Below are positions 1-9,194 of a stretch of DNA of 64,000 bases, piece by piece. The notes beneath the pieces are model-generated. The model ran no database searches and was not told the origin of the DNA. It saw nothing but the letters and a program-made list of their open reading frames with translations. The stretch is from Flavobacterium xinjiangense (GTDB lineage Bacteria > Bacteroidota > Bacteroidia > Flavobacteriales > Flavobacteriaceae), in the NCBI RefSeq assembly GCF_900142885.1, contig NZ_FRCL01000005.1, forward strand, positions 62,001 to 126,000, written 5' to 3'. The number at the start of each line of letters is the position of its first letter. Position 1 is the first letter of the stretch. The position numbers were made by a program, and so were the translations under genes.

Positions 1-239
1 GTAGCAGTTACCTGAACAGGACTTTCTTTTATATCTTTATTTAATACATTAGAGTCAGCGTCTTTCAATTCAATATTTTGAATTTCTTTTATCTCCTGAC
101 TTTGAACTATTTTTTTAGCGCCTTGAGAATCTTTTGTTGTTGTAATATTGGTTTTTACCTCTGATTTTACATTTGTATTTTGAGCTTGAAGACTTAAGGT
201 AAATAAAAAAGCTGCAACTCCTAACATTATAGTTTTCAT
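1..239 (-). CDS. secreted protein, 3' end beyond window
   Basis: About 79 N-terminal residues are visible; the rest lies beyond the left edge. The protein starts MKTIMLGVAAFLFTLSLQAQ, a clear signal peptide with probable cleavage after LQA. The visible mature part is rich in Lys, Thr, Glu and Gln, has no cysteine and looks disordered. The ATG at 239 is the only start that places the signal peptide at the N-terminus. No family is recognised, so only the export prediction is supported. The role is unknown. Confidence 0.6.
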   Translation of the reverse strand, partial: MKTIMLGVAAFLFTLSLQAQNTNVKSEVKTNITTTKDSQGAKKIVQSQEIKEIQNIELKDADSNVLNKDIKESPVQVTA

Positions 240-368
240 AATATCTAATTTTAATAGTTTATAAGTTGTAAAGATATAGTGTATTGACTTTAAGTTTGTT
301 GTATAATTCACATGAAAATTTACAATATTCACACACAAAGAATCCTGAGTAGAAATTCAGGATCTTCA

Positions 369-1109
369 CTATTTTTTGCAGGCCACAATAACATAGGTGT
401 CGTAAGCATATGTTTTTCGATCAATAGTTTTAATTATTTCGAAACCGTTTAAATATAGAAACAATTGCATTTCATTTAAAGTAAACACACGAACAGTAGA
501 GAAGTCATCTGCTATTATTTCTTGTTCGTCATCCTTAACGGTATAATACTGGGCAGTCCACTCTAACATGAAATTTTCTGCTGAAGTTGTTTTCCAGTTG
601 CTGTTTCGATAGTAATTTATTCCTTCATATTTTGCCTGATGTTTAATAATAGGATTCTCTTTGGTATAAGGGATAAATCGATTGGCATCTATAAAGTCAA
701 AAATAACAATTCCGCTGCTGGTCAAATTTTTATAAATTGATTCGAAAGTATTGTTGATATCTTCGTTATTTATTAAATAGCTGGTAGACCTTCCTGTAAT
801 TAGTATGGAATCCACAGAGGTTTCAAGTTGGAAATCTCGCATGTCTCCATGAATAAAATGGCAGTTTTCATTTCTTTCTTTGGCAATAGCAATCATACTT
901 TTACTATAGTCTAACCCTATATATTCTTGCTTATTTTCTTGGAATCTTTTAGCCAGATTACCTGTTCCGCTACCTATTTCCAGAATGGTTTTTCCGTTAT
1001 TTTCTTGGATTAAAGTATTATAGAAATTATATTCCTCATCATAATCGATGAAGGTTTGATACATTGCATCAAAAATTGCTGCCATTTTTCCGTCATATAG
1101 ATTTGTCAT
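369..1109 (-). CDS. class I SAM-dependent methyltransferase
   Basis: A soluble protein of 246 residues from the ATG at 1109. The frame stays open to a non-ATG start at 1139, but the residues before MTNLYDGK look like untranslated leader. Motif I, ILEIGSGTGNLA, lies at residues 42-53, followed by an acidic loop (GLDYSKSM) that would bind the ribose of S-adenosylmethionine, and GDMRDF as the adenine-contacting motif. This is a Rossmann-fold methyltransferase of the Methyltransf_25 type. The substrate cannot be read from the sequence; small-molecule and protein methylation are both possible. It ends just before a terminator-free gap with the truncated upstream gene and shares the strand of its neighbours. 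Confidence 0.8.
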   Translation of the reverse strand: MTNLYDGKMAAIFDAMYQTFIDYDEEYNFYNTLIQENNGKTILEIGSGTGNLAKRFQENKQEYIGLDYSKSMIAIAKERNENCHFIHGDMRDFQLETSVDSILITGRSTSYLINNEDINNTFESIYKNLTSSGIVIFDFIDANRFIPYTKENPIIKHQAKYEGINYYRNSNWKTTSAENFMLEWTAQYYTVKDDEQEIIADDFSTVRVFTLNEMQLFLYLNGFEIIKTIDRKTYAYDTYVIVACKK

Positions 1110-1150
1110 GATCTTTAGATATAGTATAAAATTAAGCAAAAATAGGATAC

Positions 1151-1184
1151 AAAAAAAGGGCTGTCATAAGACAGCCCTTTTTTA
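1151..1184. terminator. bidirectional rho-independent terminator
   Basis: Inverted repeat with arms AAAAAAGGGCTGTC and GACAGCCCTTTTTT around a four-base loop. The A and T tracts on both sides allow function in either direction. It lies between the TonB receptor (minus strand, ends at 1203) and the methyltransferase (minus strand, starts at 1109), so it should end the receptor transcript. Confidence 0.85.
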
Positions 1185-1202
1185 AAATATTCAGTAAATG
1201 AA

Positions 1203-3851
1203 TTAGAATTTATAGTTCAAAGATAAATTGAACATGGTTCCTAATTGACTAAAATGAGATCCATCATAAGTCGTTTTATCATAACGACCATTGAAAGTAA
1301 TCAAATTGTATTGATTTTTAACTTGCGCAGGGTCATTTAAAATTGCAGTTCCTGCAGCATTTTCAGCTACAAATTTCCATTCAGGTAATACATTCAATAA
1401 ATTGTTTACATTTAAAGATAAAGTTAATTTTTCTGATGCAGAAAAAGTAACTCCTAAATCAGTAACAATTTTAGGTATAAATTCTGTTTTTAAATTTGCA
1501 TCTAAACCATCTTGGTTAAAAGTAGTTTTGCCAAAATAGGTGTTGTTAAAAGAAAATCCAAACTTACCAATTTCATAGTTAGCACCTAAAATCCATTTTG
1601 TTTCTGGTCTTGAAGTAAACATTAAAGATTCAAGTGTCTGACTGAAATTGCTACGTTTTACCGGAGATATTCTTTCGTTTTGGAAAGTTACGTTTCCAGA
1701 TAAGTTAAATCCTAATTTTCCTTCGCCTAACAAGATGTTGTTGTAATTCGCTACAACATCCAAACCAGAAGTTCTTGAATCGAATGAATTTTCAAACCAA
1801 GCAACTGATCCAAATTGTGTGTTCACTTTATCTCCTAAAACAATTCTGTCTTTTACTTTGATGTTGTAGTAGTCAAGAGTAAAATTAAAGTTTTTAGAAG
1901 GTTTTGCACCAAGACCAATCGTTATATTAGTTGATTTTTCAGCATCTAGTGGGTCAATTCCTAAGATACGTGCTTGAGGAGATACATTATTAATAATACC
2001 ACTCACTTGAATACCTTGACCTGGAACGAATGAATATTGTGATTTTTGAGTATAGATTTGGTGTAAAGTTGGTGCTCTAAATCCTGTTGATACAGAACCT
2101 CTTAAGGTAATTTTATCATCTAAAAATTTATATCTAGAACTCAATTTCCATACCGTCGCTCCACCAAAATCGCTGTATTCTTCATGACGAACAGTTCCAT
2201 TTATTAAGAAGTCTTCTGTAACATCATAAGCTAAATCAAAATAAGCTCCTAAGTTATAACGATTCCATTTTCCTGAATTTTCAGGTCTGTTTCCAGCAAA
2301 TGAATCGGCACCAATTCCTTCCCATGAAGCTTTGTCTCCTTCGATTACCTCGAAATTTTCAGTTCTAAACTCAGATCCAAAACCGATACTAACTTTGTCA
2401 GATAATACTTTTGAAATATCTAAATTCCCAACGATGTGATTGAAAGCTGTTCCTCCTGGTTTGAATGCAATTGGACTATTTTCCAAATAAACATTTTGTC
2501 CATTTGCATCTTTAATATTAGATCTGTTAAAAGAATTTTCTACTGTGTAGTCTTGTTTATTTCCACCAGTTGTAATACTAGCATCAGTATTCCATCCATT
2601 TATTTTTGATTTGTAACCCAATGTTGCATTGTAGTCATTCAAATCACCTGTAAAAGTAGGAACATAACCTTGGTATGAAGCAGGAGTACCGTCGCCAAAG
2701 AAGTCTGCTAAAAATGGATAGTCAGATAATGTTCTCCAATATGGAGTTCTGTAATTAGCAAATGAGTTTACTTTTTTGTAAACATAAGCTGCATTGTAGT
2801 ATAATTGCGTGTTTTCTGATAAATCAGTTCCACCGTTGATTAAGAATTTAGCAGCGGTAGTTTCAGGAGCACCATTGATATTTCCAGCATCTGGATGTTT
2901 AGCTAGGAAAGCTTGAACATCAGATAGTGAAGCACCAAAATCTCCTGCATCTCCTGCAGCGTCTACTTTACCTGGTCTGTTAGACAAGTTTACTTTAGAG
3001 AAATCTACAGTATAATTTAAAAAACCCTTAGTACCTACAGTAGTACCATTATTTAAACTTACTCCTAACATTTCACCATCACCTTCAGATGTAATTCCGC
3101 TTCTTACAGTAACAGAACCGTTAGCTGAACTCTTTTTCAAAATAATATTCATAACCCCAGCGATCGCGTCAGACCCGTATTGTGCAGATGCACCGTCACG
3201 AAGAATTTCTACTCTTTCAATAGCGTCAGTAGGAATAGCAGATATATCTGCTCCAGTTTCCCCACGCCCCGGAGAAGTTTGTACATAAAGTAAAGAACTT
3301 AAGTTTTTACGTTTCCCGTTGATAAGGATTAATGTTCTACTTGGTCCCATATTTCTAATTTCATATGGATCAAGCAATGAAGTCGCATCATTTACAGGTG
3401 TTTGAACCGTATTAAAAGATGGTATTTTGTACTGTAATGCTTTGTCAAATGAAGCTTGTCCAGTAGAAGCTAAATCCTTAGCGGATATTACATCAATAGG
3501 AAGAGCCGTTGTAGTGTTACTTCTAGGAGCAGTTCTTGTTCCTGTAACTACAATTTCATCTAAAGCTTGTCCACCTTCTTCAGATAAAACAACATTAATT
3601 GTTGAGCTTGTTGCTGCTTTTTCCAATTTAGAAAAACCAACATAGCTGAAAACCAAAGTGGCTCCGTCTTTAACTTTAATTTTGTAAGCTCCATCGATAT
3701 CTGTTGAGACACCGTTGTTTGTTCCTTTTTCGATAATGTTAACGCCTGGCAGCGCCATGCCAGCATTATCCTTTACAACACCAGAGATATCTTTTTGTGC
3801 AAAAAGAAACGTGACGTTTAATAAAAATAATAATAATGCAATTTTTTTCAT
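1203..3851 (-). CDS. TonB-dependent outer-membrane receptor
   Basis: An 882-residue outer-membrane transporter from the ATG at 3851, which begins the signal peptide MKKIALLLFLLNVTFLFAQ. Next comes a carboxypeptidase-D regulatory-like domain (about residues 20-95, starting DISGVVKDNAGMALPGVN), a TonB-box-like stretch (DEIVVTGTR), a plug domain (about 105-255, with the motif VEILRDGASAQYGSDAIAGV) and a 22-strand-type beta-barrel ending in the aromatic residue of NYKF. The family takes up siderophores, cobalamin or glycans using energy from TonB-ExbBD. This member has the look of the iron-complex receptor branch rather than SusC, because it is shorter than about 1000 residues and has no SusD partner next to it. 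The substrate is unknown. The frame extends to a TTG at 3896, judged untranslated. Confidence 0.9.
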   Translation of the reverse strand: MKKIALLLFLLNVTFLFAQKDISGVVKDNAGMALPGVNIIEKGTNNGVSTDIDGAYKIKVKDGATLVFSYVGFSKLEKAATSSTINVVLSEEGGQALDEIVVTGTRTAPRSNTTTALPIDVISAKDLASTGQASFDKALQYKIPSFNTVQTPVNDATSLLDPYEIRNMGPSRTLILINGKRKNLSSLLYVQTSPGRGETGADISAIPTDAIERVEILRDGASAQYGSDAIAGVMNIILKKSSANGSVTVRSGITSEGDGEMLGVSLNNGTTVGTKGFLNYTVDFSKVNLSNRPGKVDAAGDAGDFGASLSDVQAFLAKHPDAGNINGAPETTAAKFLINGGTDLSENTQLYYNAAYVYKKVNSFANYRTPYWRTLSDYPFLADFFGDGTPASYQGYVPTFTGDLNDYNATLGYKSKINGWNTDASITTGGNKQDYTVENSFNRSNIKDANGQNVYLENSPIAFKPGGTAFNHIVGNLDISKVLSDKVSIGFGSEFRTENFEVIEGDKASWEGIGADSFAGNRPENSGKWNRYNLGAYFDLAYDVTEDFLINGTVRHEEYSDFGGATVWKLSSRYKFLDDKITLRGSVSTGFRAPTLHQIYTQKSQYSFVPGQGIQVSGIINNVSPQARILGIDPLDAEKSTNITIGLGAKPSKNFNFTLDYYNIKVKDRIVLGDKVNTQFGSVAWFENSFDSRTSGLDVVANYNNILLGEGKLGFNLSGNVTFQNERISPVKRSNFSQTLESLMFTSRPETKWILGANYEIGKFGFSFNNTYFGKTTFNQDGLDANLKTEFIPKIVTDLGVTFSASEKLTLSLNVNNLLNVLPEWKFVAENAAGTAILNDPAQVKNQYNLITFNGRYDKTTYDGSHFSQLGTMFNLSLNYKF

Positions 3852-3978
3852 AATTAGTTGTTTTTTGGTTTTTGTTTGGTTTGAAATCGGGTGCAATATA
3901 ATTTTTTTTTAACAAAACCTTAGCAAATGCGCTATTTTTTTATAAAAAAGTTATTAAAAAAAGGATTAATCATGCTTT

Positions 3979-4012
3979 TTGGTTAAGCGGCATATATTAA
4001 ATCTTATATTTG
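3979..4012 (+). promoter_or_regulatory. candidate Bacteroidota promoter of ychF
   Basis: TATATTTG at 4005-4012 matches the -7 element TAnnTTTG and is preceded, 23 bases upstream, by TTG at 3979-3981 as a possible -33 element. This predicts a leader of about 140 bases before ychF. The rest of the 305-base gap between the receptor start (3851) and ychF (4157) is A/T-rich and shows nothing else that I can name. Confidence 0.45.
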
Positions 4013-4156
4013 CAAACTTTTAAAGCAAAAACTAAAACTTTTAGCAGGCGACTGTTATCTGAAACAAAAATAGCATGCACCTGACAAGATTCAAATAACA
4101 AAATATTTGAAGAATGGAGATGCCATGTTCCATAAAAAAACAAATATTATCTAGAC

Positions 4157-5251
4157 ATGAAAGCAGGAATTGTAGGATTACCTAATGTTGGAAAATCAAC
4201 ATTATTCAATTGTTTATCAAATGCAAAGGCGCAAAGTGCTAACTTTCCTTTTTGTACCATCGAACCTAATATAGGTGTAGTAAATGTGCCGGATTCCAGA
4301 ATGGAAAAATTAGAGGAATTGGTTAAACCGGAACGTGTGCAAATGGCAACCGTAGATATTGTAGATATTGCAGGTTTAGTTAAAGGAGCAAGTAAGGGAG
4401 AAGGATTAGGAAATCAGTTTCTGGGAAATATTAGAGAATGTAATGCAATCATTCATGTTTTGCGTTGTTTTGACAATGATAACATTGTTCACGTTGATGG
4501 AAATGTAAACCCAATTCGAGACAAAGAAACCATTGATATTGAGTTGCAGTTGAAAGATTTAGAAAATGTAGAAAAACGTTTAGAAAAAGTAAATCGTGCC
4601 GCTAAAACAGGAAATAAGGAAGCACAAACAGAGAAAGCACTTTTAGACCGAATCAGAGAAACGTTACTTCAGGCAAAATCCGCTAGAATTGTGGTTCCTC
4701 AAAACAACGATGAAGAAGTTTTGATGGAAGGTTTCCAGTTGATTACGGCAAAACCAGTGTTGTATGTTTGTAATGTTGATGAAAATTCAGCCGTTAGCGG
4801 AAACAAATATGTTGATCAGGTTCGCGAATTGGTTAAAGACGAAGATGCCGAAGTAATTATTCTTTCGGTTGGAGCTGAAGCTGATATTACGGAATTAGAA
4901 AGCTATGAAGAACGTCAGGTTTTTCTGGAAGATATGGGATTGACCGAGCCAGGTGCATCAGTTTTGATTCGTGCAGCATACAAATTATTGAAACAACAAA
5001 CGTATTTTACTGCGGGAGTTAAAGAAGTTCGTGCTTGGACCATCAATATTGGAGCAACTGCGCCACAAGCGGCAGGAGTGATTCATACTGATTTCGAAAA
5101 AGGATTCATCCGCGCCGAAGTTATCGCTTACGAAGATTTCGTTCATTACGGTTCAGAAGCAAAATGTAAAGAAGCCGGAAAATTCAAGGTAGAGGGAAAA
5201 GAATACGTTGTAAAAGATGGTGATGTAATGCATTTTAGATTTAACGTCTAA
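4157..5251 (+). CDS. ychF: redox-regulated ATPase YchF
   Basis: 364 residues, the usual length for this universally conserved Obg-family P-loop protein, which prefers ATP over GTP and binds ribosomes. The P-loop GLPNVGKST is at residues 7-15, the G3-equivalent DIAGLVKGAS follows, and the G4 position reads NVDE instead of NKxD, which is the family signature for ATP preference. A coiled coil (about residues 130-200) and a C-terminal TGS domain ending MHFRFNV complete the protein. The first ATG places the P-loop at the expected position. It is transcribed alone: a promoter-like element lies upstream and a terminator follows directly. Confidence 0.97.
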   Translation: MKAGIVGLPNVGKSTLFNCLSNAKAQSANFPFCTIEPNIGVVNVPDSRMEKLEELVKPERVQMATVDIVDIAGLVKGASKGEGLGNQFLGNIRECNAIIHVLRCFDNDNIVHVDGNVNPIRDKETIDIELQLKDLENVEKRLEKVNRAAKTGNKEAQTEKALLDRIRETLLQAKSARIVVPQNNDEEVLMEGFQLITAKPVLYVCNVDENSAVSGNKYVDQVRELVKDEDAEVIILSVGAEADITELESYEERQVFLEDMGLTEPGASVLIRAAYKLLKQQTYFTAGVKEVRAWTINIGATAPQAAGVIHTDFEKGFIRAEVIAYEDFVHYGSEAKCKEAGKFKVEGKEYVVKDGDVMHFRFNV

Positions 5252-5258
5252 AAAAAAA

Positions 5259-5288
5259 GTCATAAAGTCGAAAGTCATAAAGTCGAAA
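5259..5288 (+). repeat. 15-base tandem direct repeat
   Basis: The 15-mer AGTCATAAAGTCGAA occurs twice head to tail (5259-5273 and 5274-5288) directly after the ychF stop codon. The second copy supplies the left arm of the following terminator hairpin, so the repeat looks like a small local duplication of terminator sequence. Confidence 0.8.
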
Positions 5289-5314
5289 GTTAGTAATAAC
5301 TTTCGACTTTTTTT
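5279..5314 (+). terminator. ychF terminator
   Basis: Twelve-base perfect stem AAAGTCGAAAGT / ACTTTCGACTTT with an eight-base loop, followed by a T tract. It lies 28 bases after the ychF stop. Confidence 0.85.
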
Positions 5315-5510
5315 GTACCTATTTCCAGCTTTCTACTACAAACGAAGTTCACTGAACTCCATTTAAAATAAAAGTTTAGTGAAGTAATATTTTTCAGGTC
5401 AATCTCTTTTTTCTAAGACAAAAAAGGAGCTTCCTTCGGTCACTCTTTTCCGTCAAGAAAAAATGAGATTGACCTGAAAAATACTTTTCGTTTCAATCTG
5501 GGGTAAAATC
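5314..5510. repeat. palindromic intergenic repeat, copy A
   Basis: This fills most of the 374-base gap between ychF and the FMN reductase gene. It starts with CCTATTTCCAGCTTTCTACT (5319-5338), which is related to the left ends of the copies at 13081 and 21955. It continues with AACGAAGTTCACTGAAC (5341-5357) and GTGAAGTAAT, both also found in the 22.1-kb copy. It then holds a perfect 19-base inverted repeat (5388-5406 and 5465-5483, core CAGGTCAATCTC). Its loop, AAAGGAGCTTCCTTC followed by GTCACTCTTT, is nearly identical to the loop in the 22-kb copy. No coding frame is present. Confidence 0.7.
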
Positions 5511-5625
5511 GATCTCGGAAAAATGAAATTTCCTTTTTTCTAATTTGTTTTTGTAATCTGTGAATCAATGGCTAATTATTTTGTAGCTATTTTATTTTTA
5601 CTACTTTTAAGAAAAACTAATCATC

Positions 5626-6147
5626 ATGAAAATTATAGCTTTTGGCGCAAGCCCCAGTAAAAACTCCATCAATAAAAAATTAGCGACTTACGCTGCAAAT
5701 CTTTTTGAAAATGGAGAAGTGGAGGTTTTGGATTTAAATAATTTCCAAATGCCGATTTTTACAGTTGACATCGAAAAAGAAATTGGTCAGCATGAATTAG
5801 CCAAAATTTTTCTGTCAAAAATTGCTACAGCAGATATATTAGTAGTTTCAATGGCGGAAAATAATGGTAATTATTCTGCCGCTTTCAAGAATGTTTTTGA
5901 TTGGTGTACCAGAATAAATTCCAAAGTTTTTCAGGATAAACCAATGTTACTTATGGCAACATCTACGGGAGCGAAAGGAGGAGCAAGTGTTTTGGGAATA
6001 GCTAAAAATGCTTTTCCTTTTTACGGCGGAAATATAAAAGCTACTTTCTCGCTGCCTAGTTTTGACGCTAATTTTGATGTCGAAAACGGGAAAATCTCAA
6101 ATCCAGAATTGGACAGTCAGTTGAAAGACCTTATTAAGAATTTTTAA
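5626..6147 (+). CDS. NAD(P)H-dependent FMN reductase
   Basis: 173 residues of flavodoxin-like fold. The N-terminal GASPSKNSINKKLA is the FMN-phosphate loop of NADPH-dependent FMN reductases, and the middle carries the PxYxxS-like region in modified form (MAENNGNYSAAFKNVFDWC), which normally holds the flavin ring. The family reduces FMN, quinones or azo compounds with NAD(P)H in the cytoplasm. The length is normal and the start is the only ATG near the flavin loop. The next gene follows after 17 bases on the same strand, so the two may be co-transcribed although they share no obvious pathway. Confidence 0.85.
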   Translation: MKIIAFGASPSKNSINKKLATYAANLFENGEVEVLDLNNFQMPIFTVDIEKEIGQHELAKIFLSKIATADILVVSMAENNGNYSAAFKNVFDWCTRINSKVFQDKPMLLMATSTGAKGGASVLGIAKNAFPFYGGNIKATFSLPSFDANFDVENGKISNPELDSQLKDLIKNF

Positions 6148-6164
6148 ATTTATATATACGTAGA

Positions 6165-7130
6165 ATGAAATTAAAATATTTATTTTTTATTTTTTTTAGT
6201 TTCGCATTTGTAAATGCAGCTTATTGTCAAAAATATATTTTGGTAGATTCTATAGTCGAAAGTTATTCAAAAGAAATAAGTAATGTAGATCAATTAGTCG
6301 AATTAATTAATAAAGATTTTTCTAAACAAGAGGAAAAAGCAAGGGCTGTTTTTAAATGGGTTACGACAAATATAAGTTATGATGTTGATTTAGCTAAAGT
6401 AATGAACTCAAAGTCCATGAATGCATTTTCTTATAAAACCGAAAAAGAAAAGGAGATTAAAGAAAAGAAGTTTAAATTGGATTTGGTAATGAATGCAATG
6501 GCTTCACGAAAAGCCGTTTGTCATTCTTATGCTGCCTTGGTTGAGTATTTATGTGAAAAATCAGGAATCGAAACTAAGATTATATTAGGGAATCTCAAAT
6601 CGGATGCGTCGGAGATTGGAGCGCTGCCTAATAAAATAAATCATGCTTGGAATGTAGTCAAAATAGATAATCATTGGAGGTTTGTAGACGCAACATTAGC
6701 TGCTGGATTTATTTCTCTTAAAACAAATTCGTTTAAGTTTTATTTTAATGACAGCTATTTCTTTACTACCCCAGAGCGTTTCTTTCTAAATCATTATCCT
6801 TTGGATGAAAACTGGCTTTTGACGAAAAAAAATAAAAAAGATTTCGCACAATTACCTTTGTTTTTTGGTAGTTATTTTCAAAATAATTACGATTTAATTA
6901 AGTCTGAATCTGGTATTTATTCAACTTTGGAAAATGGAAATTTGATTTTTGCAATTCAAGGATTGGAGCAATACGATACTGTTGAATATTCGTCTTCCAT
7001 TAATAATAAAATCATTTATTTTGATCAAAAAAATGATTCAGACTTCACTATCTCCTTATTGGATAAAAAAAACTCTTTTGTTTCTATTTTCGTAAATGGG
7101 AAAATAATTGCGATTTATAAAATTATATAG
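6165..7130 (+). CDS. secreted transglutaminase-like protein
   Basis: 321 residues. The signal peptide MKLKYLFFIFFSFAFVNAAY is followed by a transglutaminase-core fold. The catalytic triad appears intact: Cys119 in KAVCHSYA, His160 in NHAWNVV and Asp175 in FVDATL. The stretch AVFKWVTTNISYDVD is the helix that normally precedes the catalytic domain. In bacteria such proteins act as exported proteases or cross-linkers with largely unknown substrates. The C-terminal third (about residues 225-321) matches nothing I recognise. It lies 17 bases after the FMN reductase gene and probably shares its transcript. Confidence 0.8.
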   Translation: MKLKYLFFIFFSFAFVNAAYCQKYILVDSIVESYSKEISNVDQLVELINKDFSKQEEKARAVFKWVTTNISYDVDLAKVMNSKSMNAFSYKTEKEKEIKEKKFKLDLVMNAMASRKAVCHSYAALVEYLCEKSGIETKIILGNLKSDASEIGALPNKINHAWNVVKIDNHWRFVDATLAAGFISLKTNSFKFYFNDSYFFTTPERFFLNHYPLDENWLLTKKNKKDFAQLPLFFGSYFQNNYDLIKSESGIYSTLENGNLIFAIQGLEQYDTVEYSSSINNKIIYFDQKNDSDFTISLLDKKNSFVSIFVNGKIIAIYKII

Positions 7131-7280
7131 GAATTCAGTTTCAATCCTAAACCAGTAATATGAATTTATAATTCTCCAGGGTTTTTGAATTGTCAATATC
7201 ATTCTTAATAACTTTGAAGGCTTCCTGTTTTAAAATTTATCGAATTACACTACATTAGCACCAAATCCACAAAATTTACA

Positions 7281-9143
7281 ATGTCCGATCAAAATCAATA
7301 TACCGAAGATAATATTCGGTCACTCGACTGGAAAGAACATATTCGCATGCGTCCCGGAATGTACATCGGGAAATTGGGAGATGGTTCTTCGCCAGATGAT
7401 GGTATTTATATTCTTCTGAAAGAAGTCCTCGACAACTGTATCGATGAATTTGTCATGGGTGCCGGTAAAACGATTGAGGTAACGATTAAGGATAAAACGG
7501 TCACCGTTAGAGATTACGGTCGTGGAATCCCATTGGGAAAAGTCATTGATGTCGTTTCTAAAATGAATACGGGTGGAAAATACGATTCATTGGCATTCAA
7601 GAAATCCGTCGGATTGAATGGAGTAGGGACAAAAGCGGTAAATGCTTTGTCGAACTATTTCCGTGTGGAATCAGTTCGCGATGAGAAACAAAAAGCGGCT
7701 GAATTTTCGGCAGGAAACTTAGTTCTCGAAGAGGATATTATTGACACAACGAAACGCAAAGGAACTAAAGTAATTTTTACTCCTGACGAAGCGATTTTCA
7801 AAAACTATAAATTCAGATTTGAGTATGTAATCAAAATGCTCAAAAACTATTGTTATTTAAACAATGGTTTGACTATTTTATTTAATGGTGAAAAATATTT
7901 TTCTGAAAACGGTCTAAAAGATTTATTGGAAGAAACCATTCACGCAGATGATTTGGAATATCCAATCATTCACTTGAAAGGTGAGGATATCGAAATTGCC
8001 TTAACCCACAGCAAAACGCAATACAGCGAAGAATACCATTCCTTTGTAAACGGACAAAATACAACGCAAGGAGGAACGCATTTAGCGGCCTATCGGGAAG
8101 CGATTGTGAAAACTATTCGGGAGTTTTACAATAAAAGTTTTGAAGCTTCAGATGTTCGAAAATCGATTGTTACCGCGATTAGCATCAAAGTAATGGAACC
8201 GGTTTTTGAGTCCCAGACCAAAACCAAATTAGGTTCGACTGATATGGGTTCTGATCTGGGAATGCCATCTGTGCGTACTTTTGTAAATGATTTTGTGAAA
8301 ACGAAATTAGATAATTATTTACACAAAAATACTCCAACTGCAGATGCATTATTACGCAAAATTCTTCAAGCCGAAAGAGAGCGAAAAGAATTATCGGGTA
8401 TTCGAAAATTAGCGACAGATCGTGCCAAAAAAGCAAATCTGCACAACAAGAAATTAAGGGATTGTCGTGCGCATCTGCCCGATACTAAAAATCCTAAAAA
8501 TCTTGAAAGTACCCTTTTTATTACGGAGGGAGATTCGGCTTCTGGATCCATTACCAAATCACGTGACGTAAATACACAAGCCGTTTTTAGTTTGCGTGGA
8601 AAGCCTTTGAATTCGTATGGAATGAGTAAAAAAATTGTTTATGAAAATGAAGAATTCAATTTATTGCAGGCGGCATTGGACATTGAAGATGGATTAGAAA
8701 AATTGCGTTACAACAATATCGTAATTGCAACTGATGCCGATGTCGATGGAATGCACATTCGCTTGTTGTTGATTACTTTTTTCCTACAGTTTTTTCCAGA
8801 GTTAATAAAAGAAGGTCATTTGTACATTTTGCAAACACCACTTTTCAGGGTTCGAAACAAGAAAGAAACAATTTATTGCTATTCTGACGACGAACGAAAA
8901 GCAGCTATTGAAAAATTAAAACCAAAACCGGAAATCACCCGATTTAAGGGATTGGGAGAAATTTCACCGGATGAGTTCAAAAATTTTATTGGAGAAACCA
9001 TTCGTTTAGATCCTATTATGATGGATAAAAACACCTCGATTGAGCAGTTATTGTCTTTCTATATGGGTAAAAATACGCCAGACAGACAAGAATTTATCAT
9101 CAAAAATCTGAAGGTAGATTTAGATGTAATTGAGGCTGTTTAA
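7281..9143 (+). CDS. parE: DNA topoisomerase IV subunit B
   Basis: 620 residues, the ATPase subunit of a type IIA topoisomerase that decatenates chromosomes. The GHKL ATPase domain carries the Mg-binding Asn52 in EVLDNCIDE, the loop [10 protein letters not shown] and the lid [14 protein letters not shown]. The Toprim domain has EGDSASG and DADVDGMH for metal-dependent cleavage. The length and the adjacency to a parC-type subunit A point to ParE rather than GyrB, though the families are close. The downstream subunit gene begins 51 bases later, so the two should be one operon. Confidence 0.93.
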   Translation: MSDQNQYTEDNIRSLDWKEHIRMRPGMYIGKLGDGSSPDDGIYILLKEVLDNCIDEFVMGAGKTIEVTIKDKTVTVRDYGRGIPLGKVIDVVSKMNTGGKYDSLAFKKSVGLNGVGTKAVNALSNYFRVESVRDEKQKAAEFSAGNLVLEEDIIDTTKRKGTKVIFTPDEAIFKNYKFRFEYVIKMLKNYCYLNNGLTILFNGEKYFSENGLKDLLEETIHADDLEYPIIHLKGEDIEIALTHSKTQYSEEYHSFVNGQNTTQGGTHLAAYREAIVKTIREFYNKSFEASDVRKSIVTAISIKVMEPVFESQTKTKLGSTDMGSDLGMPSVRTFVNDFVKTKLDNYLHKNTPTADALLRKILQAERERKELSGIRKLATDRAKKANLHNKKLRDCRAHLPDTKNPKNLESTLFITEGDSASGSITKSRDVNTQAVFSLRGKPLNSYGMSKKIVYENEEFNLLQAALDIEDGLEKLRYNNIVIATDADVDGMHIRLLLITFFLQFFPELIKEGHLYILQTPLFRVRNKKETIYCYSDDERKAAIEKLKPKPEITRFKGLGEISPDEFKNFIGETIRLDPIMMDKNTSIEQLLSFYMGKNTPDRQEFIIKNLKVDLDVIEAV

Positions 9144-9194
9144 AAAAAGATTAAAGTTGATAGGAGGAATCCATATACAATTCATATAAAATAA

